DNA from: Ruminococcus sp. UBA3280
GTDB taxonomy: Bacteria; Bacillota; Clostridia; Oscillospirales; Ruminococcaceae
Direction: 5' to 3'
Length of the DNA stretch: 18,312 nucleotides
Assembly: GCA_002362175.1 (NCBI GenBank)
Contig: DETU01000030.1
Span: forward strand, 1-18,312
Under the pieces are notes generated by a model. The model did not search any database, was not told where the DNA came from, and saw nothing but the letters and a program-made list of their open reading frames with translations. The position numbers and the translations under genes were made by a program. Positions 8,404-15,783 of this stretch are shown piece by piece (positions within the stretch are counted from its first letter, which is position 1; every line of letters starts with the position of its first letter).

Positions 8404-9741
8404 TTATTTGTTTCTTACTGAAATTTTCAGAAATTTTCTTGTATTGCAGTCCGTCGCAACACGGTCGGCAACACCGAGATATTCCGCAAATACAGTGCCT
8501 TCCTCATCTTCAAGAAAGTGCATTTCTTCACGCAGAGCCGACGGGACTTTTTCGTTGATAAGCTTTTTTACCGAAGAAGTAAAGTTATTGCCTGAAAGTC
8601 TTATTTTATCGCCGAATCTGCGGTTTCGCAGAATAACCCTTCCTATTATTTTATCATAGTCAAGAAGATAAAATGTTAATTTTTTGTGAACGTCATGAAT
8701 TTTCCGAAAATCATCACATAAAATAATTTCGCAGAAAAGTATTTTGTCAGGAAAAATCATATTTTCGCCTGTTTTCAGTTCAGCCGAAATAAGTTCCTGT
8801 TCTTTTTTACGTGGAATTTTTTTAAGTTCAGCAGTTTTTCCGTCTGAGACGAAAAAAATATCTCCCGAAATATTTATTTTTCCACCGCCGACAAGAATTT
8901 TATCAGCTTCTTCAAGTCTTTTATGTGAGTAGGGGAGTGAATTTTCAGAAAGAAGAACTGCTATACATCTTCTGCGTATAACTTCATTAAATTCATTCAG
9001 ACCGTTCAGCTTACTGCCTTTTCTGCATAAGGACAACGCTTTTTCCGTCTGTTCTTCTATAAGAAAATTTTCTGACCGTACTGCGTCAATTGAATTGACC
9101 GACGTTTCAATTACCGAAGGATTTATTTCTTTCAGAACGGGAAGTATCAGATGACGGATTTTATTTCTTGTGTAGTCGTCGGAAAGATTTGTGCTGTCAG
9201 TGACATAATTCTGTCCCTTTTCATTCAGATACTTTTCAATCTCATCACGGCTGACCGTAAGAATCGGACGGATTATATTGTCACGTACGGGCGGAATACC
9301 TGCCAGTCCTTTTAATGCAGAACCTCTTGCAAGATTGAGGATAACCGTTTCAAGATTGTCATTTGCATTGTGTGCGGTTGCAGTTTTTCCGCCCTCTGAA
9401 TATTCACTGAACAGTGAATATCTCAGTTTTCTTGCACTTTCTTCAATGGAAAGTGAATTTTTTTCCGCAAATTCAGTGACATTGCAGGAAACGGAAGTAA
9501 ATGGGATACCCAGTCTTTCACAAATGTCATGACAGAATTTTTCGTCACGGTTGCTTTCCGCACCCCTTAAACAATGATTCACATGAAGTGCTTTTAAGGT
9601 GAAGTTAATTTTTTTGCTTAGTTCACAAAGTACAAGAAGAAGGCAGACACTGTCTGCACCGCCCGAAAGACCGCATATAACAGTATCGCCTTTATTTATC
9701 ATATTATGTTTTTTTACAAAAGAAAATATTTTATTTATCAT
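8404..9741 (-). CDS. tilS: tRNA(Ile)-lysidine synthase TilS
   Basis: TilS converts C34 of the CAU-anticodon tRNA-Ile to lysidine with ATP and lysine, so that it reads AUA codons and is charged with isoleucine. The 445-residue protein has the N-type ATP-pyrophosphatase loop SGGADS (26-31), then the TilS pattern TAHNANDNLET (122-132) with RGSALKGLAGI (139-149), and DSTNLSDDYTRNKIRH (182-197). It also has the C-terminal TilS domain with RNRRFGDKIRLSG (372-384). The length fits full bacterial TilS with all domains. The ATG is preceded by GGCGGAG about 10 bases upstream, and the gene starts 4 bases after dnaB. The downstream neighbour is ftsH, without the hpt gene that normally sits between them in Firmicutes. 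Confidence 0.95.
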   Translation of the reverse strand: MINKIFSFVKKHNMINKGDTVICGLSGGADSVCLLLVLCELSKKINFTLKALHVNHCLRGAESNRDEKFCHDICERLGIPFTSVSCNVTEFAEKNSLSIEESARKLRYSLFSEYSEGGKTATAHNANDNLETVILNLARGSALKGLAGIPPVRDNIIRPILTVSRDEIEKYLNEKGQNYVTDSTNLSDDYTRNKIRHLILPVLKEINPSVIETSVNSIDAVRSENFLIEEQTEKALSLCRKGSKLNGLNEFNEVIRRRCIAVLLSENSLPYSHKRLEEADKILVGGGKINISGDIFFVSDGKTAELKKIPRKKEQELISAELKTGENMIFPDKILFCEIILCDDFRKIHDVHKKLTFYLLDYDKIIGRVILRNRRFGDKIRLSGNNFTSSVKKLINEKVPSALREEMHFLEDEEGTVFAEYLGVADRVATDCNTRKFLKISVRNK

Positions 9742-9745
9742 TTTT

Positions 9746-11098
9746 CTAATTCTCCGCCGGTTTGCTGAAATCCGGATTTGAGAAGCGTGTATGCTGACCG
9801 TCCCATATAAGCTGAACAGTTCCAGTTTCGCCGTGACGGTTTTTTGCTATTATACATTCCGAAATATTCTGTTGAGTGCTTTCCTTGTTATAGTATGCGT
9901 CACGGTAAAGAAAAAGTACTATATCAGCGTCCTGCTCGATAGAACCCGACTCACGCAAATCTGCAAGCATGGGTCGCTTGTCGGTACGGCTCTCAACGGC
10001 ACGTGAAAGCTGTGAGAGAAGAATTACAGGAACATTCAGTTCTTTTGCCATTATTTTCAGCTGTCTTGTTATTTCCGAAATTACAACAACTCGGTTATCT
10101 GAACGTGAAGTAGAAGTCATAAGCTGAAGATAGTCGATAATTACAAGACCAAGATTTTTTATACGTCTTAGTTTTGCTTTTATCTGCTGAACTGTCATAC
10201 TTGCTGTATCGTCGATATAAATCGGCAATGAACTTAAATAGCCCGCACCTGTTGCAAGTTTTACCCAGTCGTCACCGCTTATTCGTCCGTTTCGGAAACT
10301 GTTTGAATCTACAAGCGATTCAGTTGAAAGAACACGTGTCGCAAGCTGTTCCTTTGACATTTCAAGATTGAACGTTACAACGTCCTTTTCGGTTCGTTTC
10401 GCAACGTTTACCGCAATATTCATGGCAAATGAAGTCTTTCCCATAGCAGGACGTGCTGCAATTATAATCAGATCTGATTTGTTTAGACCTGATATAATGC
10501 TGTCAAGCAGGGTAAAACCTGTTTTTGCACCGATATACTTTTCCTTGTCAGGACCTGAAATCTTGCCGAGTCTGTCATAAGCTTCGGCAATAGCGTCAGA
10601 AAGGGGAGTGAGACCTTTTACATCACGTCCCTGACGTATATCATATATCTGCTGTTCGGCGGAATCAAGCAGAATCTGTGAATCACTTTCGCCTGACTGT
10701 ATATTCTCAAGAATATTTTTTGCAACATAACCCAGACTTCTTATCATATACTTGTCCGCAACTATTTTGCAGTAGCTTGAAATATTTGCGGTTGACGGCA
10801 GGGTATTGGCTATTTCAGCAAGATAACGTCGTCCTTCGTTAATGGTGTCGAATATGCCGAGTTTTTCCGTTTCGTTAAGTACCGTAACTATATCGACGGG
10901 AATACCGGAAGTGAACATTCTGAATATTATCGAATATATTTCCTTATGCTGTTCACTGTAGAAGTATTCGGGCTTTATTATTTCAACCACTTCGGGAAGT
11001 ACGGAAGGGTCGGCAAGCACTGCACCTATAACTGACTGTTCTGCTTCGATGCTGTGTGGAAGTTCACGGGCGGAGAAAATTATATTATTTTCGTCCAT
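9746..11098 (-). CDS. dnaB: Replicative DNA helicase DnaB (DnaC in Bacillus naming)
   Basis: This is the hexameric 5'-3' helicase that unwinds DNA at the replication fork and interacts with primase. The 450-residue protein has the N-terminal DnaB domain (starting LPHSIEAEQSVIGAVLADP, 13-31), a linker around 150-190, and the RecA-like C-terminal domain. That domain has Walker A ARPAMGKTS (215-223), Walker B VIIDYLQLM (319-327) and the SQLSRAVE and RPMLADLRESGSIEQDAD motifs of the family. No intein or insertion interrupts it. The start is an ATG with GGTGA about 7 bases upstream, a match to the 3' half of the Shine-Dalgarno sequence. It lies 14 bases after rplI, the order (gdpP-rplI-dnaB) conserved in Firmicutes. 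Confidence 0.97.
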   Translation of the reverse strand: MDENNIIFSARELPHSIEAEQSVIGAVLADPSVLPEVVEIIKPEYFYSEQHKEIYSIIFRMFTSGIPVDIVTVLNETEKLGIFDTINEGRRYLAEIANTLPSTANISSYCKIVADKYMIRSLGYVAKNILENIQSGESDSQILLDSAEQQIYDIRQGRDVKGLTPLSDAIAEAYDRLGKISGPDKEKYIGAKTGFTLLDSIISGLNKSDLIIIAARPAMGKTSFAMNIAVNVAKRTEKDVVTFNLEMSKEQLATRVLSTESLVDSNSFRNGRISGDDWVKLATGAGYLSSLPIYIDDTASMTVQQIKAKLRRIKNLGLVIIDYLQLMTSTSRSDNRVVVISEITRQLKIMAKELNVPVILLSQLSRAVESRTDKRPMLADLRESGSIEQDADIVLFLYRDAYYNKESTQQNISECIIAKNRHGETGTVQLIWDGQHTRFSNPDFSKPAEN

Positions 11099-11112
11099 AC
11101 GGTGTCACCATA

Positions 11113-11559
11113 TCAGCCTTCAATAACTTCAACATCGATTTTTTCGGAAATTCCGTTATAAAGTTTGATTACAGCGTTGTAAGAACCGAAATTCTTTATA
11201 TCAGAACTGAGTGTGATTTTTTTCTTGTCAACTTTTACGCCGAGCTGTTCGTTCATTGCTTCAGCAACATTTCCCGCAGTAACAGAACCGAAAAGTTTTC
11301 CGTTTGAGCCTGCTTTTGCCTTTATATTTACCTTTTTACCTTTGATTTTTTCAGCAGATTCTTTTGCAGACTGAATTTCAAGGTCAATTTTGTGCTGTGC
11401 GGATGACTGCTGTCCGGCAAGTTCAGCCATATTCTTTGCGTTTGCTTCGATTGCAAGACCCTTTGGAATAAGCATATTTCTTGCGTATCCGTCGGCAACG
11501 TTCTTTACCTCGCCTTTTTTGCCTGAGCCTTTAACGTTCTTTAAAAAAATAACTTTCAT
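11113..11559 (-). CDS. rplI: 50S ribosomal protein L9
   Basis: L9 binds 23S rRNA near the L1 stalk and reaches out from the large subunit. The 148-residue product is a standard length. It begins MKVIFLKNVKGSGKKGEV and contains the L9 signature GYARNMLIPKGLA (residues 24-36), followed by the long charged linker helix (about 40-75) and the C-terminal RNA-binding domain. The frame is open for 31 codons further upstream to 11652, overlapping the end of gdpP. The ATG at 11559 is clearly the true start: it matches the universal L9 N-terminus and has AAAGGCGG 7 bases upstream. It lies 58 bases after the gdpP stop and 14 bases before dnaB. Confidence 0.97.
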   Translation of the reverse strand: MKVIFLKNVKGSGKKGEVKNVADGYARNMLIPKGLAIEANAKNMAELAGQQSSAQHKIDLEIQSAKESAEKIKGKKVNIKAKAGSNGKLFGSVTAGNVAEAMNEQLGVKVDKKKITLSSDIKNFGSYNAVIKLYNGISEKIDVEVIEG

Positions 11560-11566
11560 TAAAAAA

Positions 11567-11574
11567 CCGCCTTT
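11567..11574 (-). promoter_or_regulatory. Ribosome binding site of rplI
   Basis: AAAGGCGG on the minus strand lies 7 bases before the ATG at 11559. It rules out the longer open frame that begins at 11652. Confidence 0.7.
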
Positions 11575-11617
11575 CGTGTTTAAAAAATATATAATCCGGA
11601 TATGAAAAATAATTTTA

Positions 11618-13594
11618 TTATGTTTCCTGTCCGGAATAATCAGTTTCGTCAATAGCCGATTTCAGCTTTTCCTTAGCTTCTTCGGTTGAAATATTTTCAA
11701 TCTGAGTGGCAGCCATAGTCTGATGACCGCCACCGCCGAGTTTTTCCATTATTACCTGAACGTTTACAGCACCGAGAGAACGTGCGGAAATATTTACGGT
11801 ATTTCCCGTCTTGTAAATTACGAATGATGCAAAAACGTCTGTTATACTCAGAAGTTCGTCTGCTGCCTGAGGAGCTGCAAGCCTTATGTCGTCCGATTCA
11901 AAATCTGCTTCTGCAATTGCACAGTTGCTGTATACTTCAGCAGAAGCGACAATCTGTGATTTTCTGCGGTATAAATCTATTGAGCCTGAGAAAAGAAGTT
12001 TTACCGACACAGTGTCCGCACCGAGTTTTTTCAGAAAAGCCGCCGCCTCAAAAGTACGTACACCTGTTCTCATAACGAAATTTTTCGTATCAAGCATAAT
12101 TCCCGAAAGCAGAGCGTCTGCGTGACATTTCGGAAGTTTTTCATCAAGAGGAAAATTAAAATACTGAATTACTTCTGTTACCATTTCAGAAGCAGATGAC
12201 GCATAAGGTTCATGGTGAAAGATAACTGCATTGTCGATGAAATTGACCGTTTTGCGATGATGGTCAATCACTACCACTGATTTAGCCTTGCTGTAAAGTT
12301 CAGGACTTTCAACACAATCTCTGCTGTGAGTGTCCACGATAATAAGCAGGTCATTTTCAGTGATTGAGGAAACGGCATTTTCGGGAGTTATGAAAAATTC
12401 ACCTTCTGTATATTTTTCGGTTTCATCTATGAGCTTTGAAGCAAGATTTTTTGTACGGTTTACGGCAATATATGATTCTTTTCCGAGAAGTCTAACCGCT
12501 CCTGCCATACCGCATGAAGCACCGACCGAGTCAAAATCGCCGAAACGGTGACCCATAAGAAAGACCTTGTCCGAGTTCATGATAATATCCTGTAAGGCGT
12601 TTGCAAGTATTCGTGTTTTGGCACGGGATTTTTTCTCCATGCCTTTTGAAACACCTCCGAAAAACTGATAACCGCTTTCTGTCTTTATAACAGCCTGGTC
12701 ACCGCCTCTGCCAAGTGCCATATCAAGACACTGTTTGGCAATTTTTTCACTGTCTGCAAGTGATTCCGCACCCTGTCCGACACCTATCGAAAAAGTAAGC
12801 GGATATTTTCCTGCTATTTTTATGTTTCTTGCAAGGTCAAGAATTTTGAATTTTCCCGAAATAATTTCGTCAAGATGACGTTTTTCAATTACCGCATAGA
12901 AAGTGTTTGAACCGCTTTTCTTGACAAACCCGTTTGTACTGCTCATAAAGTTTTCAATAAGCTTTTCCACTTCAACGGAAGCCTGTGATTTTTCGCTTTC
13001 CTTTGCATTCTGTAATATTTCGTCATAGTTGTCAACGGTTATAACGACGACATTAGGGTGTGTTTTATCAAATTTCCTTTTAAGTGAGATATATTCTGTT
13101 TCGTCATGAAAGCAGAGAACCTGAAAAGATATATTGTCCTTTTCGGATTTTTCGGAACTTACACGGTATGTATTGCCGTTTACAGTGCATAAAATATTTC
13201 CGTTTGCAATAAGACTGTCATAATTGACATTTGTGAGATTTTCGATACTCATACCGTAAAGATTACATTCCGAACTTATTTTCTCGTAAAAAGCTATGTT
13301 ATACCATATAATCTTTTTTTCGCTGTCAATTACAGCAACGGGAGAGGGCAGTGAATTTATGTATTCAGCCGTCGAACTTTCAAGATGTTCATTCATTCGG
13401 GTAATGTGCCGTATTGTATTTCTTGATAAAAGAAACATTTCAGCGATAAGCATTAAGCCGGTTACGACAGCCGAAACAAAACAAATCATTCCCATAGCAG
13501 AGTCATAACTACCCAGAAACAGCGAAGATGCTGTTGTCTCTGCAATGAGCAGAATAAGCAGAATTAATGAAACTGCCGGAAACTTCTTTTTCAA
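11618..13594 (-). CDS. gdpP: Cyclic-di-AMP phosphodiesterase GdpP (DHH/DHHA1 family)
   Basis: GdpP is a membrane enzyme that hydrolyses c-di-AMP and so affects potassium and osmotic balance and cell-wall stress. Counted from the preferred TTG start (658 residues), there are two N-terminal helices (about 6-26 and 33-57), a PAS-like domain (about 70-170) and a degenerate GGDEF domain (about 180-310, with RGGDQAVIK in place of GGDEF). The DHH domain follows, with GHRFGDFDS (348-356), IIVDTHS (Asp421), VIDHH (443-446) and MLDTKNF (Asp502). The DHHA1 domain has LGGGGHQT (619-626). All catalytic metal-binding residues are present, so the enzyme should be active. AAAGGAG lies 8 bases before the TTG at 13594. 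The frame is open to another TTG at 13618, but that would place the ribosome binding site inside the gene. It follows rnj by 25 bases. Confidence 0.95.
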   Translation of the reverse strand: MKKKFPAVSLILLILLIAETTASSLFLGSYDSAMGMICFVSAVVTGLMLIAEMFLLSRNTIRHITRMNEHLESSTAEYINSLPSPVAVIDSEKKIIWYNIAFYEKISSECNLYGMSIENLTNVNYDSLIANGNILCTVNGNTYRVSSEKSEKDNISFQVLCFHDETEYISLKRKFDKTHPNVVVITVDNYDEILQNAKESEKSQASVEVEKLIENFMSSTNGFVKKSGSNTFYAVIEKRHLDEIISGKFKILDLARNIKIAGKYPLTFSIGVGQGAESLADSEKIAKQCLDMALGRGGDQAVIKTESGYQFFGGVSKGMEKKSRAKTRILANALQDIIMNSDKVFLMGHRFGDFDSVGASCGMAGAVRLLGKESYIAVNRTKNLASKLIDETEKYTEGEFFITPENAVSSITENDLLIIVDTHSRDCVESPELYSKAKSVVVIDHHRKTVNFIDNAVIFHHEPYASSASEMVTEVIQYFNFPLDEKLPKCHADALLSGIMLDTKNFVMRTGVRTFEAAAFLKKLGADTVSVKLLFSGSIDLYRRKSQIVASAEVYSNCAIAEADFESDDIRLAAPQAADELLSITDVFASFVIYKTGNTVNISARSLGAVNVQVIMEKLGGGGHQTMAATQIENISTEEAKEKLKSAIDETDYSGQET

Positions 13595-13602
13595 TTTTAC
13601 AG

Positions 13603-13609
13603 CTCCTTT
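13603..13609 (-). promoter_or_regulatory. Ribosome binding site setting the gdpP TTG start
   Basis: AAAGGAG on the minus strand is 8 bases from the TTG at 13594-13592. It lies within the longer frame that would start at 13618, which makes the shorter protein the likelier product. Confidence 0.65.
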
Positions 13610-13619
13610 CGGAAACAAA

Positions 13620-15443
13620 TCAGGTTTCCATAATAATTGGAAGAATCATGGGACTGCGTTTTGTTTTCTGATAGATGTAATCTGAAAGTGCGTCACGCAG
13701 TTTGCCTTTTAGAGTATTCCATTCTCTCAGTTCCGCATTTGAACAGTTGTTCAGAGTACTTACAAGAACGTGTTTGGCGTTTACAATAAGTTCTTCAGAT
13801 TCTCGTACATATACAAATCCTCTTGATATGATGTCGGGACCTGCTACAATTTCATTTGAACTTCTTTCAATACCTATAACTATTATAATAAGTCCGTCCT
13901 GTGCAAGATGTTTTCTGTCACGTAGAACAATAGAGCCTACATCTCCGACACCGAGACCATCAACAAGAGTACGTCCGGCAGGAACTTGTGAAACAACACC
14001 CATTCTTACACCGTCTGTTTCGATTACGTTTCCTATTTCAGCAATAAATATATTTTCCTGCGGTATACCCATCTGAATAGCAAGGTCACTGTGCTTTTTG
14101 AGATGTTTGTATTCGCCGTGTATGGGAATGAAGAATTTAGGCTTTGTGAGGGAAATCATGAGTTTGAGTTCTTCCTGACAGGCATGACCTGAAACGTGTA
14201 CTTCATACATTGCCTCATATACGACTTCCGCACCTGATTTCATGAGTTCGTTTACAACACGGGTTACATATTTTTCGTTGCCCGGAATAGGAGTAGCCGA
14301 AATAATAATGAAGTCCATTGGCGTTATGTTGACTTTTTTGTGGTCATTCATTGCCATACGTGTGAGTGCCGACATAGGTTCGCCCTGACTTCCCGTAGTT
14401 ATAAGCACGATTTTTTCGCTTTCATAGCGATTCATCATTTCTATGTCAATTATAATTCCGTCGGGAACGTTTAGATATCCGAGTTCTATGGCAGTATTGA
14501 TTACATTTACCATACTTCTTCCGAATACAGCAACTTTTCTTCCATACTTGACAGCACTGTTTATAATCTGCTGAACTCTGTGTATATTTGACGAGAAAGT
14601 AGCAATTATAATACGTTTTCCCTCGCCTTTCTGAAAAAGCTTGTCAAATGATTCGCCTACAGTTTTTTCGGAGTGGGTATATCCGGGGCGTTCGGCATTT
14701 GTGGATTCCGACATCAGTGCAAGAACGCCTTTACTTCCGAGTTCACCGAAACGTGCAAGGTCTATGATTTTTCCGTCAATGGGAGTGTAGTCAACTTTAA
14801 AGTCTCCTGTATGGACGATTACACCAGCAGGCGTATGAATTGCCATTCCTACAGAATCGGGGATAGAATGGTTTACCTTTATGAACTCAACAGCCATACA
14901 GCCCAGTTTTACGGTTTTTCTCGGTTCTACTACATTCAGGTTTACTTTTCCCGACAGTCCCTGTTCTTTTAGTTTACCTTCAATAAGACCTATGGTAAGT
15001 CTTGTGGCATAAACGGGAACGTTTATTTTTTTAAGAAGGTAGGCAAGACCGCCTATATGGTCCTCGTGACCGTGAGTGATAACAATACCCCTTAGTCTGT
15101 CCTTGTTTCGTTCAACGTACGTGAAATCGGGGATTACAATGTCAACACCGGGCATATCTGCATCGGGAAAAGAAAGACCGCAGTCAAGAATGAACATATC
15201 GTTAGAACATTCAAAAACGGTCATATTCTTGCCGATTTCGTTAAGACCGCCGAGCGGAATTATTCTTACAGCAGTTCTTTTTACTTCCTTTGGCTGTCTC
15301 GGACGTGGTTTGTGCTGTATTTCGGCAGGAGTGTCTGAATGTTCCTGTTGTACAGGAGTTCTTTTTTTGTAATGTCTTTTCTGTGGTACATTACCTTTTG
15401 CTGATGTTTGTCTTGGTCTTTTTGTTTTTTCTTTTTCGTTCAC
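13620..15443 (-). CDS. rnj: Ribonuclease J
   Basis: RNase J is a metallo-beta-lactamase/beta-CASP ribonuclease with 5'-exo and endonuclease activity, central to mRNA decay and rRNA processing in Firmicutes. The 607-residue product carries the zinc motif HGHEDH (124-129), NHSIPDS, HTGDFK and the beta-CASP and C-terminal motifs including HVSGHA and FFIPIHGEY. The catalytic core begins near residue 56 (AVRIIPLGGLNEIGKN). The first 52 residues are an additional Lys/Arg/Gln/Pro-rich, probably disordered tail, making the protein longer than the usual 555 or so. The start is GTG with GAGG 7 bases upstream. It is the first gene of the long operon, behind a consensus promoter and a leader of about 255 bases. 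The sequence cannot tell whether it corresponds to J1 or J2. Confidence 0.95.
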   Translation of the reverse strand: MNEKEKTKRPRQTSAKGNVPQKRHYKKRTPVQQEHSDTPAEIQHKPRPRQPKEVKRTAVRIIPLGGLNEIGKNMTVFECSNDMFILDCGLSFPDADMPGVDIVIPDFTYVERNKDRLRGIVITHGHEDHIGGLAYLLKKINVPVYATRLTIGLIEGKLKEQGLSGKVNLNVVEPRKTVKLGCMAVEFIKVNHSIPDSVGMAIHTPAGVIVHTGDFKVDYTPIDGKIIDLARFGELGSKGVLALMSESTNAERPGYTHSEKTVGESFDKLFQKGEGKRIIIATFSSNIHRVQQIINSAVKYGRKVAVFGRSMVNVINTAIELGYLNVPDGIIIDIEMMNRYESEKIVLITTGSQGEPMSALTRMAMNDHKKVNITPMDFIIISATPIPGNEKYVTRVVNELMKSGAEVVYEAMYEVHVSGHACQEELKLMISLTKPKFFIPIHGEYKHLKKHSDLAIQMGIPQENIFIAEIGNVIETDGVRMGVVSQVPAGRTLVDGLGVGDVGSIVLRDRKHLAQDGLIIIVIGIERSSNEIVAGPDIISRGFVYVRESEELIVNAKHVLVSTLNNCSNAELREWNTLKGKLRDALSDYIYQKTKRSPMILPIIMET

Positions 15444-15698
15444 TATATAACCTCGCTTTCTGAAGATGGGTGAATGTTTGAAATTTTCCGAAAGAATGAT
15501 AAGTCACATACCTGAAATTATTAAATAGTTTTAAGAGGAAGTTTGGAAACGGTCCTGAATTTTAAATTGAGGTAAATTGCTTACAGAAACAAGAAATTCG
15601 GAAAAATTATATATTTAACGGCATGGTGTCTGCCGGTAAAGTCTTTAAGTACGTGCTGCCGACCAAAGACGGACTTGTGTCGGAAGCATAATGATATA
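15444..15698 (-). promoter_or_regulatory. Long structured 5' leader of rnj, class unknown
   Basis: With transcription starting near 15698, about 255 bases precede the rnj GTG, and no gene fits there. Read as RNA, three elements stand out. Hairpin A (15683-15659) pairs CCGAC with GUCGG plus four inner pairs around the loop UCCGUC, with one bulge. Hairpin B (15635-15619) pairs CGGCA with UGCCG around a 7-base loop. A 9-base complement joins 15605-15597 to 15492-15484. In addition 15670-15663 can pair with 15648-15641 (six Watson-Crick and two G-U pairs), which excludes hairpin A and would make a switch. I could not match it to TPP, cobalamin, SAM, c-di-AMP, c-di-GMP, T-box or other riboswitch consensus sequences I know. 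The pairings were found by eye; function is inferred. Confidence 0.45.
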
Positions 15699-15704
15699 CT
15701 TATA

Positions 15705-15733
15705 ATTATACAAAATGTTGTGCCTTATGTCAA
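15705..15733 (-). promoter_or_regulatory. Consensus promoter of the rnj-ftsH operon
   Basis: The minus strand shows TTGACA (15733-15728), a 17-base spacer and TATAAT (15710-15705), a 12 of 12 match at ideal spacing. It is placed 50 bases after the stop of the phosphohexomutase-like gene and about 260 bases before rnj. It should be a strong housekeeping promoter for the six downstream genes. Confidence 0.88.
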
Positions 15734-15783
15734 TAGCAAAACTTCAATCTTAGATATAATTAATAATTTTTTATTTACAGGTG

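Noticed and set aside
11591..11640. Inverted repeat TCCGGA either side of the gdpP-rplI gap followed by a T-run, as a possible terminator or attenuator
   Set aside because: The core is only 6 bp with a loop of about 29 bases, TCCGGA is self-complementary, and the T-run is not adjacent to the stem.
11560..11652. N-terminal extension of rplI overlapping gdpP
   Set aside because: L9 proteins start at MKVIFL, and the AAAGGCGG site is placed for the ATG at 11559.
15444..15783. A known riboswitch, T-box or small protein gene in the 340-base gap before rnj
   Set aside because: No conserved core I know could be matched, and no open frame with a ribosome binding site and sensible start was seen; kept only as an unclassified leader.
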